A stretch of 14,080 bases of DNA from CAZJBH01 sp964544485 (GTDB lineage: Bacteria > Patescibacteriota > Minisyncoccia > Portnoybacterales > UBA2143), in contig CAZJBH010000014.1 of NCBI GenBank assembly GCA_964544485.1, positions 1-14,080 of the forward strand, read 5' to 3'. Shown one piece after another: positions 1 to 7,176 of the stretch. Made by a program: the position numbers and the translations under genes. The notes beneath the pieces were generated by a model. That model saw only the letters and a program-made list of their open reading frames with translations. It was not told where the DNA came from and made no database searches. Position 1 is the stretch's first letter, and the number at the start of each line of letters is the position of its first letter.

Positions 1-134
1 CCTTTTAAAGAAACTTGTATTTTTTTAGGAGACGGGCTATCTAAAAATAGATAAGCTCTATCAAGAAAGACATAAGCTGCACCATAAATCGCTTCTCTGG
101 GATAATCATTAAGATCAAAATTAAATTTTATCAT
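1..134 (-). CDS. HxsD-like protein, N-terminal part only (cut by window edge)
   Basis: An open frame starts at the ATG at 134 and runs off the left edge after 45 codons with no stop. The residues DYPREAIYGAAYVFLDRAY (about 10-28), followed by a hydrophobic strand and a lysine-rich turn, resemble the start of HxsD, a small protein of the His-Xaa-Ser system. That system pairs two radical SAM proteins (HxsB, HxsC) with a peptide and is thought to modify it. The match is from memory of the family pattern, not a search. The gene follows the stop of the duplicated-domain gene by only 20 bases on the same strand, so it is probably the next gene of the pilus operon transcript. No Shine-Dalgarno site is seen. 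Any HxsB/HxsC partners would lie outside the window to the left. It could also be an unrelated small alpha/beta protein. Confidence 0.5.
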   Translation of the reverse strand, partial: MIKFNFDLNDYPREAIYGAAYVFLDRAYLFLDSPSPKKIQVSLK

Positions 135-154
135 AATTGCCTATTATACCTCCC

Positions 155-922
155 TTATTCGTCAAGCACAATAATGCGAAGTAATTTTACTACAACTGCT
201 TCTCCTGAACTATCATAACCGATAAAAACCGTAACATCATCGCCAGCTGAAAGACTGCTTGCATTAATTGATTCTTCAGACAAAACTTCAAAACTTGCCG
301 ACATAGTCAATTCAGCAAAAGTTGTTTGATCATTAATCTTAGCTGATTCTAAATTTCCGCTTTTTTCTGATTGAAAATAAATTAGATCATTTTCAATTCT
401 ATTAAAAGAACCGTCAATCGCTTCACTGCTATTAATAACTCCGGCTTGTTCTTCTATTATTACTCGATTAATTTTTGAAGCCAATCCTAAATTATCACTT
501 TCAGAATCATCATTCAAATAAGCTGCAAAAACAGAAATATTATTACCTCTAACCAAATCGCTTAAATTGATACTCTCCTCTGAAACAACCTCATACTCTT
601 CTGAACCTTCGCTTAAAGTTAATTCAGAAAATATAGTCTGGTCATTAATTGCTATTGCTTTTAACTGTTCGCTTCCTTCTGGCTTAAAATAAACCATGTT
701 CCCTTCTGCTCTATCAAAAACTCCATCAAAAAAATCAACAGAATTTTCAACATCACACTCATCTCCTTGGCACCCTTGATTATTTTGCTGATTATTTGCT
801 GAATTATTATTTATTGGCAAATTCTCATTTTCTACAGAAGTATTATAAATATAATATCCTCCGATAAAGACGATGAGAATAAGTACTAAAACTAAAATTA
901 TTGGTAATGTTTTTTTATTCAT
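155..922 (-). CDS. Membrane-anchored protein with two tandem copies of one domain, function unknown
   Basis: This 255-residue protein has a short basic start, one membrane span (about 6-24), an Asn/Gln-rich linker (28-50) and then two copies of the same domain, roughly 66-159 and 170-255. Shared landmarks are DG-F-R-E followed by YF, the string INDQT (93-97 and 197-201), a following F-ELT, SEESIN (114-119 and 215-220) and VF near each end. The beta-rich, acidic composition suggests two small beta-barrel or OB-like modules outside the membrane, but I do not recognise the family. Two cysteines (51 and 56) sit in the linker and could form a disulfide. It follows pilD by 67 bases with no clear terminator between, so it is probably co-transcribed with the pilus genes. 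It may be an accessory surface or pilus-associated protein; that role is inference from position only. Confidence 0.8.
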   Translation of the reverse strand: MNKKTLPIILVLVLILIVFIGGYYIYNTSVENENLPINNNSANNQQNNQGCQGDECDVENSVDFFDGVFDRAEGNMVYFKPEGSEQLKAIAINDQTIFSELTLSEGSEEYEVVSEESINLSDLVRGNNISVFAAYLNDDSESDNLGLASKINRVIIEEQAGVINSSEAIDGSFNRIENDLIYFQSEKSGNLESAKINDQTTFAELTMSASFEVLSEESINASSLSAGDDVTVFIGYDSSGEAVVVKLLRIIVLDE

Positions 923-989
923 ATTTTTTATTATTTTAATTATTTTATTACTTATAATTTTATCATAATTAAATTATTAAAACAAATAC

Positions 990-1766
990 TCAATAAATCT
1001 TTATCCACAAGTCAATCCAGTTAATTAGATCCTGATTAATTAACAAAACAATAAAGGTTGCTCCAGCCAAAAAGGGGCCAAAAGGAATTTCCGAGCTCAT
1101 TTTTTTTCTGCCAAGAATCAATAGGATAACGCCGATTAAAGCTCCGCTAAAAAAAGCCAGCATCAAGGCAAGCATAATCTTAGGCCAGCCCAAAACCAAC
1201 CCCATAAAAAAAGCCAGTTTAATATCTCCGATTCCCATACCTTTGCCTTTAGTAATTAAAACAATTAAAAAGAAAAATAGGCTTGCTCCTAAAGCGCTGA
1301 AAAAATAATTTAAAAAATTATTCTGGAAAAATAAATAAATAAAAGCCAATCCAATTGCTGGATAAATTATTTTATCCAAAATAAGACAATATTTTAAATC
1401 ATAAACAAAGATAATTATTAGACAGGATACAATAAAAAAATAATAAAATAAGTTTAAAAATTGAAAAATTGAAAATTCATTTAAAATTGAAAATTGAAAA
1501 TTTAGAATTAATAGAAATAGACACCCAGTGAATATTTCTATTACTGGATACTGCCAAGATATTTTTTTATTACAATAGCGGCATTTTGCTTTTTGCAAAA
1601 CAAAACTTAAAACAGGGATTAAATCATACCAATGCAAAATATGCCCGCATTTGGGACAATGTGAACGGCTATTACTAATTTTTTCTTCAGTTTCCAAGCG
1701 GCAAATAATTACATTTAAAAAACTGCCAATACAAAGGCCGAAAATGAAAATTAAAAAATAAATCAT
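990..1766 (-). CDS. pilD: Prepilin peptidase / methylase (PilD, type IV leader peptidase)
   Basis: PilD cleaves the leader of prepilins just after glycine and methylates the new N-terminal residue, at the membrane. The 258-residue protein has the expected order: a first span with GSFLNVIICRL, a four-cysteine zinc domain (C37, C40, C62, C65) around CPKCGHILHWYDLIPVLSF, then several spans carrying the two catalytic aspartates, D123 in YDLKYCLILD and D181 in GMGIGDIKLA. The IPFGPFL string typical of the last helices is at 227-233. Its substrates are the two pilins at 1854 and 5072, both with G-FTLIE cleavage sites. An odd segment, residues about 88-105 rich in N, F, Q, S, I and L, is encoded by TTGAAAA-type repeats and looks inserted between the zinc domain and the first catalytic span. 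The ATG at 1766 has no Shine-Dalgarno site. Stop is TGA. Confidence 0.95.
   Translation of the reverse strand: MIYFLIFIFGLCIGSFLNVIICRLETEEKISNSRSHCPKCGHILHWYDLIPVLSFVLQKAKCRYCNKKISWQYPVIEIFTGCLFLLILNFQFSILNEFSIFQFLNLFYYFFIVSCLIIIFVYDLKYCLILDKIIYPAIGLAFIYLFFQNNFLNYFFSALGASLFFFLIVLITKGKGMGIGDIKLAFFMGLVLGWPKIMLALMLAFFSGALIGVILLILGRKKMSSEIPFGPFLAGATFIVLLINQDLINWIDLWIKIY
1458..1510. repeat. TTGAAAA short repeats inside pilD
   Basis: On the plus strand four copies of ttgaaaa occur in about 40 bases (1461, 1469, 1487 and 1494), two pairs separated by a short spacer and embedded in similar AT-rich sequence. Each pair is near-tandem. Translated on the minus strand they give an F/Q/S/I/N/L-rich segment of pilD. 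From general familiarity, runs of this kind recur in candidate-phyla genomes, but I cannot check that here. Confidence 0.55.
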
Positions 1767-1781
1767 GATTCAATAAAATAA

Positions 1782-1845
1782 ATCAGCTTAACAGCCTAAA
1801 GCCCAGCAGAAAATCTCTGCCGAGCTCTCTGGCTATCAAGCTGAT
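1782..1845 (-). terminator. Long bulged hairpin after the major pilin gene (leaky terminator or mRNA stabiliser)
   Basis: atcagctt at 1782-1789 pairs with aagctgat at 1838-1845, agcc at 1793-1796 with ggct at 1831-1834, and an inner arm gcaga (1806-1810) with tctgc (1816-1820) around a five-base loop. Read on the minus strand, the hairpin begins 8 bases after the pilin stop and is followed by a T-rich tract (TTATTTTATT) just before the pilD ATG. It could terminate most transcripts after pilin, or protect the 3' end of pilin mRNA; both would keep pilin above pilD. The stem has bulges, so termination is probably partial. Confidence 0.55.
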
Positions 1846-1853
1846 AAATTAGA

Positions 1854-2321
1854 TTATGGCTGAATACAATATTCCGAACCATCGCATCTTCCTGCTGGTA
1901 CTGTGACATTATTTATATCAGCATTATCCACATCACTATCCAATTGAGAGTTATTACTATCCTCTAAAGTAGCTACCAAAACATAAGTTGAGTTGCTATT
2001 ACCTGGATAATACATATAAGTGTTAGATCCCGGATCAGATGGCACTGAAGTCATATAATCTGGCTCCAAAGCTGTTTCCATAGCAGCCCAGCTTTCTGTA
2101 TCATCTGTTCCTGGATACTGCCCTTCATCATCATAATACATTTCCAAGGCCAAAACCACCTGTCTCATATCACTGACTCTGCGAGTATCACGCGCTTTTT
2201 GCCGAGCTGTATTCAAAGAAACCAAAACAATCGTTGCCAAAATACCAATAATCGCAATAACGACTAACAATTCAATTAAGGTAAAACCTTTTTGACCTCG
2301 TTTCTTAGTAAAGAATTTCAT
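1854..2321 (-). CDS. Type IV pilin, probable major pilin
   Basis: This is a type IV prepilin, the subunit of the pilus fibre. With the start chosen here it has 155 residues: a basic leader ending GQKG, cleavage before F13, then FTLIELLVVIAIIGILATI with the conserved Glu at mature position 5 (E17), a long N-terminal helix and a C-terminal globular head. Two cysteines near the end (about 146 and 152, in CDGSEYC) probably form a closing disulfide. The N-terminal helix continues through ARQKARDTRRVSDM, a pattern common in Gram-positive-like and candidate-phyla pilins. The frame could begin at a GTG at 2330, but AAAGGGGGTGA at 2327-2337 would then overlap the start; it is ideally placed for the ATG at 2321. 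A private promoter and a following hairpin suggest high expression, which is why I call it the major pilin. Confidence 0.93.
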   Translation of the reverse strand: MKFFTKKRGQKGFTLIELLVVIAIIGILATIVLVSLNTARQKARDTRRVSDMRQVVLALEMYYDDEGQYPGTDDTESWAAMETALEPDYMTSVPSDPGSNTYMYYPGNSNSTYVLVATLEDSNNSQLDSDVDNADINNVTVPAGRCDGSEYCIQP

Positions 2322-2326
2322 TAATT

Positions 2327-2337
2327 TCACCCCCTTT
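2327..2337 (-). promoter_or_regulatory. Strong Shine-Dalgarno site of the major pilin
   Basis: On the minus strand AAAGGGGGTGA precedes the ATG at 2321 by about five bases. It differs by one base from the perfect AAGGAGGTGA complement of the 16S tail. No other gene in the pilus operon has a recognisable site, so this marks the gene for strong translation and decides the start. Confidence 0.85.
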
Positions 2338-2345
2338 CATTTATT

Positions 2346-2374
2346 GTTATATTTATTAAATACACAATTTTCGA
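2346..2374 (-). promoter_or_regulatory. Probable sigma70-type promoter for the major pilin
   Basis: On the minus strand TCGAAA (2369-2374) and TATAAC (2346-2351) are separated by 17 bases. The -10 matches five of six consensus bases and the -35 four of six. Transcription would start about ten bases before the Shine-Dalgarno site, giving a very short leader. The AT-rich background makes chance matches easy, so the support is moderate and rests partly on the position in the only sizeable gap inside the machine genes. Confidence 0.4.
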
Positions 2375-2399
2375 CCTTTATTATTTTTCAAAATTTATT

Positions 2400-3605
2400 T
2401 TAAAATGCTCCGGCCAAGTTATAAATCGGCACAAATACTGAAAAAATCAATACACCCACTCCAAGACCAAGCGCAACAATTAAAACCGGTTCAATCAATT
2501 GAGTTAAATTATCTACCACATTATCAACTTCTTTATTATAAAAACTGCTTAATTTAACTAAAATATCAGATAATTTACCGGTTTGTTCTCCGGTTTTAAC
2601 CATTTGCACAAATAAAGGAGTAAATTCGGAATGCCTTTCTAAAACCGAACTAATATTTCTTCCTGCTTTTACTTCATCTCTAGCTTGAAAAATTATTTTC
2701 CGATAAACAGAATTGCCGATTGAATCAGCCGCGGTATTCAAGCTTTTAATAATCGAGACCCCTCCTTTCATTAAAGCGGTTAGATTATCAGCTAAGCGGG
2801 CTAAATAAGTTTTTTGCAAAATCTTGCCAAAAATTGGCAAACGCAAAATCATTCGATCAAAAAACTCTCTAACTACCGGCCGCTTCCTATAACGCCATAA
2901 AACTATTCCGCCAATAATTAAAATTAACAATAAAATCCATCCCCAGCTGCGCATAAAACCGCTCGCAGCAATAACCATTCTTGTAGATAAAGGCAAAGTT
3001 TGCCCTGATTCAAGCAAAATAGAAGTCAAACTCGGAATAACCATGACCAAGACTAAAATTCCAACGCCGAGAAAAGCAAACAGAATAAAAGCCGGGTAAA
3101 TCATAGCTCCGCGAACTTTAGAAATTAAATAATATTCTTTTTCTAAATAATCAGCTAAATAGCCAACACTTTCCTGTAAACGGCCGGAAACTTCTCCTGT
3201 TTTAATTAAATTAATCGCAAAATCAGAAAAAACTTTAGGATATTTGGCCAAAGCATCGGAAAAAGCAGTTCCTCCATCTACATCTCTGGCTAAATTTGAA
3301 AATACTTCTTTTAATCTTTTATTATCAGTCTGCTTTGAAAGAGCTTCCAAGGAACGAACCAAAGAAACATCTGCTTCAATTAAAATAGAAAGCTGCCTAA
3401 AGATTATAAAAATATCTTTTTTCTTAACTCTTTCAAATATTTTTATTCTCTTGGTAAAAATAGAGACTTTATCTGATTGCTCTAGTTTAACAATAAATAA
3501 ATTATGCTCTTGAAGAGTTTTAATCGCGATTGAACGATCAGGCGCCTCTATAGAACCTGCCTGAACTTCTCCTTGTTTGTCTTTAGCTAAATAATTATAT
3601 TTCAT
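2400..3605 (-). CDS. pilC: Type IV pilus inner-membrane platform protein PilC (GspF family)
   Basis: PilC is the polytopic membrane platform on which PilB and PilT act to add or remove pilins. The 401 residues match the usual family length and layout: a short N-terminal cytoplasmic part, then two homologous GspF domains (about 66-190 and 267-390), each ending in a membrane region. The domain hallmarks appear twice: FRQLSILIEADVSL with LIKTGEVSGRL in the first, ADNLTALMKGGVSI with MVKTGEQTGKL in the second. Spans lie at about 168-192, 222-237 and 370-393. It follows pilT by 11 bases. The ATG at 3605 has an AT-only leader without a Shine-Dalgarno site. Confidence 0.95.
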   Translation of the reverse strand: MKYNYLAKDKQGEVQAGSIEAPDRSIAIKTLQEHNLFIVKLEQSDKVSIFTKRIKIFERVKKKDIFIIFRQLSILIEADVSLVRSLEALSKQTDNKRLKEVFSNLARDVDGGTAFSDALAKYPKVFSDFAINLIKTGEVSGRLQESVGYLADYLEKEYYLISKVRGAMIYPAFILFAFLGVGILVLVMVIPSLTSILLESGQTLPLSTRMVIAASGFMRSWGWILLLILIIGGIVLWRYRKRPVVREFFDRMILRLPIFGKILQKTYLARLADNLTALMKGGVSIIKSLNTAADSIGNSVYRKIIFQARDEVKAGRNISSVLERHSEFTPLFVQMVKTGEQTGKLSDILVKLSSFYNKEVDNVVDNLTQLIEPVLIVALGLGVGVLIFSVFVPIYNLAGAF

Positions 3606-3616
3606 AATTTAAATTT

Positions 3617-4681
3617 TTATATTTTTAATAAACTCCTAAAATCAGATAAATTAGTTGTATAAAGTTCAGCATCTTCTTGAGTAATTAAACCTTGATTCAC
3701 TAAATCAACTAAAGAACGATTCAAAGAAATCATGCCTTCGCCGGAACTAGTATCAATCACCATATCAATCTGATGAGTTTTGCCTTCCCTGATTAAATTG
3801 CGAATAGCTGAGTTAGAAATCATTAATTCAACCGCGTTAATTAAACCATGTTTCTTACTTGGAATTAAGCGCCTTGATAAAATCCCAATTAAAGTAGCGG
3901 ATAACTGCATTTTAATCTGTGATTGCTGATGTGGCGGAAAGGTATCAATAATTCTGTCAATTGTTTGAGCCGCGCTATTGGTATGTAAAGTAGTTAAAAC
4001 CAAATGTCCGGTTTCAGCTGCGGTAACCGCACTAGAAATTGTTTCTGGATCGCGCATCTCGCCAATTAAAATCACGTCTGGATCCTGGCGAAAAACCTCG
4101 CGCAATCCGCGATGAAAACTTTGTACATCTTGCCCGACTTCTCTTTGACCGATTAAACATTTATCCTGTTTAAACAAATATTCAATCGGATCTTCAATCG
4201 TAATAATATGATCTTGCCGAGTATGGTTTATTTCATTAATAATAGACGCTAAAGCAGTTGATTTTCCGTGTCCGGTTGGCCCAACTACTAAGAAAAACCC
4301 TTGCTGGTATCTGGCAAACTGATGGCATATCTCAGGCAAATGCAATTCTTCAATTGTTCTAATCTTAGTTGGAATCAAACGCATGGCCACGCTTATCTTT
4401 CCTAATTGGCGATAAACATTTACCCTAAAACGGCCTTTACCTTTATAATCAAATGACAAATCCACATCGCGCTGGCAAATAAACTGTTCTTTGCGCTCCT
4501 CGCTCATCATAGAAAAAGCCATTTCTTCAACATCCTTTTCACTTAATTCTTCAAACCCGTCTAAATACACGAGACTGCCATTGATTCTAAAATATGGCGG
4601 CTTGCCTAAATTAAGATGGATATCACTAACCTCTTTTTTAATTGCATGCTCTAATATTTTTTCGAGTTTTTGATTAAACAT
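3617..4681 (-). CDS. pilT: Type IV pilus retraction ATPase PilT
   Basis: PilT is the hexameric cytoplasmic ATPase that powers pilus retraction, needed for twitching and DNA uptake. The 354 residues fit the family (about 340-370). Visible motifs are an N-terminal PAS-like domain ending near 100, Walker A GPTGHGKST (134-142), Asp box TIEDPIEY (161-168), Walker B VILIGEMRD (203-211, catalytic E208), His box TLHTN (231-235) and AIRNLIREGK (292-301), the hallmark separating PilT from PilB. The Walker A has His at 138 where Ser is usual; the essential GK-S/T is intact, so activity is expected. It lacks the four-cysteine zinc element of PilB. It lies between the receiver gene and pilC, in the same direction and with gaps of about 11 bases. 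Confidence 0.96.
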   Translation of the reverse strand: MFNQKLEKILEHAIKKEVSDIHLNLGKPPYFRINGSLVYLDGFEELSEKDVEEMAFSMMSEERKEQFICQRDVDLSFDYKGKGRFRVNVYRQLGKISVAMRLIPTKIRTIEELHLPEICHQFARYQQGFFLVVGPTGHGKSTALASIINEINHTRQDHIITIEDPIEYLFKQDKCLIGQREVGQDVQSFHRGLREVFRQDPDVILIGEMRDPETISSAVTAAETGHLVLTTLHTNSAAQTIDRIIDTFPPHQQSQIKMQLSATLIGILSRRLIPSKKHGLINAVELMISNSAIRNLIREGKTHQIDMVIDTSSGEGMISLNRSLVDLVNQGLITQEDAELYTTNLSDFRSLLKI

Positions 4682-4692
4682 TAATTAATAAT

Positions 4693-5064
4693 TTATTTAT
4701 CAAAAAGTATTTCTTTAACTTTAGCAACAACCGCTGTTGGAGTAAAATGAGCTTTAATAATATATTCATTTGCTCCTAATGATAATCCTTTTTCAACTTC
4801 ATTTTTTTGCCCTAAATTAGTTAACAGAACAATTGGAATATTTTTGAGCTTTTCATTTTCCTTAACTTTGCGCAAAACCTCAAAACCATCCATTTTAGGA
4901 AGGACTATATCTAAAAGCACTAAATCCGGTTTTTCTTTTTCTATGATTGAAAATCCCTTTTTGCCATCTCCAGCTACTTCTGTCTCAAAACCAGCTTCGG
5001 TTAATTTAGCCACATACATTTCGCTTAAAAAGGGATCATCCTCCACAATTAATATCTTTTTCAT
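4693..5064 (-). CDS. Stand-alone response regulator receiver domain
   Basis: A 123-residue single-domain receiver (CheY-like) with all switch residues: acidic pair D9/D10 in VEDD, phospho-acceptor D52 in LLDIVLP, T82 in LLTN and K104 in YIIKA. There is no DNA-binding or enzymatic output domain, so it should act by binding a partner when phosphorylated. It sits between a pilin-like gene and pilT with gaps of 7 and 11 bases, which suggests it controls the pilus motor or platform, much as PilG/PilH do in twitching bacteria. That parallel is inference. No histidine kinase is encoded in the window, so the kinase must be elsewhere. The ATG at 5064 has no Shine-Dalgarno site. Confidence 0.93.
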   Translation of the reverse strand: MKKILIVEDDPFLSEMYVAKLTEAGFETEVAGDGKKGFSIIEKEKPDLVLLDIVLPKMDGFEVLRKVKENEKLKNIPIVLLTNLGQKNEVEKGLSLGANEYIIKAHFTPTAVVAKVKEILFDK

Positions 5065-5071
5065 AATTTTA

Positions 5072-5503
5072 TTACGGACTGACTGAATTAAGCCCTTGAG
5101 ACCTCCCGCTAATTGAATCAGTCTCTAAGTTAAATTGAATTAAATAACTAACTCCATCTTCAGAAAGATAATGATATTTATAAATTACCCCATTTTCAGA
5201 ATCATTAATCGGATCAATTGGAACTGCCTGGATATAGTCTTCTGCTTCTAAGGCTAATGACATAGTGTCAGTCCCGGTAATATATCCATCGTAAACCGGA
5301 AATTGCGCATAATTATTTTGATACATTGATAAAGCCTCTTGGATTGCTTTAACATCAGATATTCTTTTAGTATCTCTGCTTTTTGATTTAATATGAGAAA
5401 TACTTACTAAAGTAAGTATAGCTAAAAGCCCAATAATCGCGACTACCACTAAAAGCTCTATTAAAGTAAATCCCCTTTCGCTATTTTTTAAACCTAAAAT
5501 CAT
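5072..5503 (-). CDS. Second type IV pilin-like protein (minor pilin or pseudopilin)
   Basis: This 143-residue prepilin has a leader ending NSERG, cleavage before F12, and FTLIELLVVVAIIGLLAIL with the conserved Glu at mature position 5 (E16). The helix continues into SKSRDTKRISDVKAIQEAL, clearly related to the other pilin in this window, but the head domain is shorter and has no cysteines. It also lacks a Shine-Dalgarno site, which suggests lower expression, so a minor pilin that primes or tips the fibre fits best. It lies between pilB and the receiver gene. Either pilin could be major; I rank this one second because of the translation signals. Confidence 0.92.
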   Translation of the reverse strand: MILGLKNSERGFTLIELLVVVAIIGLLAILTLVSISHIKSKSRDTKRISDVKAIQEALSMYQNNYAQFPVYDGYITGTDTMSLALEAEDYIQAVPIDPINDSENGVIYKYHYLSEDGVSYLIQFNLETDSISGRSQGLNSVSP

Positions 5504-5524
5504 ATTTATTATTTATTAATTATA

Positions 5525-7165
5525 TCACTCTCCAGGAATTACTATTTCTTTACTCTCAACCACCCGAATCATTTCTTCAAAAGAAACAATTCCTTGTAAT
5601 ACCTTTAAAACTCCATCTTGTCTCATAGTAATCATGCCTTGACGCTGAGCTTCTTGTTGAATACTTGATTCAGTCATGTTTGTATTAATAACTTCTTCTA
5701 ATTGAGGTGTCATTTTAAGCATTTCATAAAGAGCAATTCTTCCTTTAGTTCCCTTATTCCCGCAATGCTTACATCCTTTTGGCCGATAAATTTTATATGG
5801 TTTTTGCCAAGAATTTTCTATTCTTCCTTGTTCTTTTAAAGCTGCCAACTCCATATCAATTGTCTCTTCTATTTCCTTAGAAGCAGTTATTTCCTGCTTG
5901 CACTTAGGGCATAAACGCCTTAATAAACGCTGTCCAATCGCAACATTTATAGAAGGAGGCAAAAGAAATTTGCCTAATCCCATATCAACTAAACGAGGAA
6001 TTACTCCAACCGCATTATTGGTATGCAAAGTAGAAAGAACAATATGGCCGGTTAAAGCCGCGTGAACGGTTAAAGTAGCTGTTTCTTCATCCCGTATTTC
6101 TCCAACCATAATTACATCCGGATCCTGCCTTAAAATATGCCTTAATCCAGAAGCAAAAGTATACTCTATTTCCGGCCTAATCTGAGACTGATTAACCCCT
6201 TCTACATTATACTCAATCGGATCTTCCAAACTAACAATATTAACTGATTCTTTATTTAACTCTTGCAAAATTGCGTATAAAGTGGTTGTTTTTCCCGAAC
6301 CAGTTGGACCAGTAATTAGAATCATGCCAAAAGGAGATTGAATTGATTCTTGCAATGTTTTTAAATTATAACCTGATAATCCTAATTCTTCAAAACTCCT
6401 TAAGCCAGTCGAAGAATCCAAAACTCTTAAAACTACTTTTTCTCCTTGTCCGGTAGGAAAAGTAGAAACTCTGAAATCAATTTTTTTATCTAAAATCGCG
6501 GTTCTGAATCTGCCATCTTGAGGAACTCGAGTTTCATCTATTTTTAGATTGGAAAGAATCTTTATTCTTGAGACAACTGAAGCCAGCACATTTTTTGGCA
6601 AAACCAGGCTTGTATAAAGTATTCCGTCAACTCGAAAACGCACTTTAACCTCTTCTTCTAATGGTTCAATATGAACATCTGAAGCTCTGCCTTCTACCGC
6701 ATGTTTTAAAATTACTGCGACTATTTTAGTAATCGGCGCTTCAGAAACAACTTGCTTAGCTTTTTCTGAAGTTTCTTTTTCATCTCTCTCTAAACCTTCA
6801 CTAGCTAATTCATCTTTTAGCTCTTTAAGAGCTTTTTTAACTTCTCCTCTTAAAGTACGATATTGTTTAAGAACATTTTCTAAGCCAGCTTTATCAATTG
6901 AATAAATTTTTGTTTTTAATCCTTTTCGTCTGGCAATAAATCTAAGCGCTTCTTTAGCTCTTAAATCTTGCGGATCAAGCATACCTACTTCTAAAACATT
7001 TTCATTTTTTTTAATCGGGATAAACTGATAAAAAGCTGCTGCTTCTTCAGGAATTTCTTTTAAAGCCTCAACCGGAATATCTTGATGCTGGATATCAATA
7101 TGAGGAGCTTTTAATGATTTAGAATTATTCTTTCCTGTAATTTTATCTTGTTCATTTTTTAACAT
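5525..7165 (-). CDS. pilB: Type IV pilus assembly ATPase PilB (GspE family)
   Basis: PilB is the cytoplasmic hexameric ATPase that drives pilin polymerisation. The 546 residues include a shortened N-terminal MshEN-type domain (about 30-100), a charged linker (about 105-140) and the motor domains: Walker A GPTGSGKTT (286-294), Asp box SLEDPIEY (312-319), Walker B VIMVGEIRD (351-359, E356), His box TLHTN (379-383), and the PilB/GspE zinc element C419, C422, C465, C468. The cysteines and length separate it from PilT. A DVHIEP string (163-168) and RVPQDGRF (213-220) are typical of the family. It lies 11 bases after the small single-span protein and 21 bases before the minor pilin. Confidence 0.96.
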   Translation of the reverse strand: MLKNEQDKITGKNNSKSLKAPHIDIQHQDIPVEALKEIPEEAAAFYQFIPIKKNENVLEVGMLDPQDLRAKEALRFIARRKGLKTKIYSIDKAGLENVLKQYRTLRGEVKKALKELKDELASEGLERDEKETSEKAKQVVSEAPITKIVAVILKHAVEGRASDVHIEPLEEEVKVRFRVDGILYTSLVLPKNVLASVVSRIKILSNLKIDETRVPQDGRFRTAILDKKIDFRVSTFPTGQGEKVVLRVLDSSTGLRSFEELGLSGYNLKTLQESIQSPFGMILITGPTGSGKTTTLYAILQELNKESVNIVSLEDPIEYNVEGVNQSQIRPEIEYTFASGLRHILRQDPDVIMVGEIRDEETATLTVHAALTGHIVLSTLHTNNAVGVIPRLVDMGLGKFLLPPSINVAIGQRLLRRLCPKCKQEITASKEIEETIDMELAALKEQGRIENSWQKPYKIYRPKGCKHCGNKGTKGRIALYEMLKMTPQLEEVINTNMTESSIQQEAQRQGMITMRQDGVLKVLQGIVSFEEMIRVVESKEIVIPGE

Positions 7166-7176
7166 AATAACAAAAT

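Noticed and set aside
923..989. Promoter or terminator in the gap between pilD and the duplicated-domain gene
   Set aside because: The stretch is almost pure A/T; several weak -10-like strings occur but no convincing pair or stable stem.
1001..1009. TTATCCACA DnaA-box-like sites (also 1924-1932 and 10049-10057, with a near match at 9819-9827)
   Set aside because: Three perfect matches are more than expected by chance, but all lie singly in coding sequence kilobases apart, with no cluster, AT-rich unwinding element or dnaA/dnaN nearby, so an origin is not supported.
2322..2330. GTG at 2330 as the pilin start
   Set aside because: The Shine-Dalgarno site would overlap this codon; the ATG at 2321 has the right spacing.
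3244..3513. Plus-strand 89-codon frame inside pilC
   Set aside because: Antisense shadow of conserved pilC domain sequence, with no ribosome site and no recognisable protein features.
4491..5086. Plus-strand frames opposite pilT and the receiver gene
   Set aside because: They lie opposite strongly conserved coding sequence and have no start signals.
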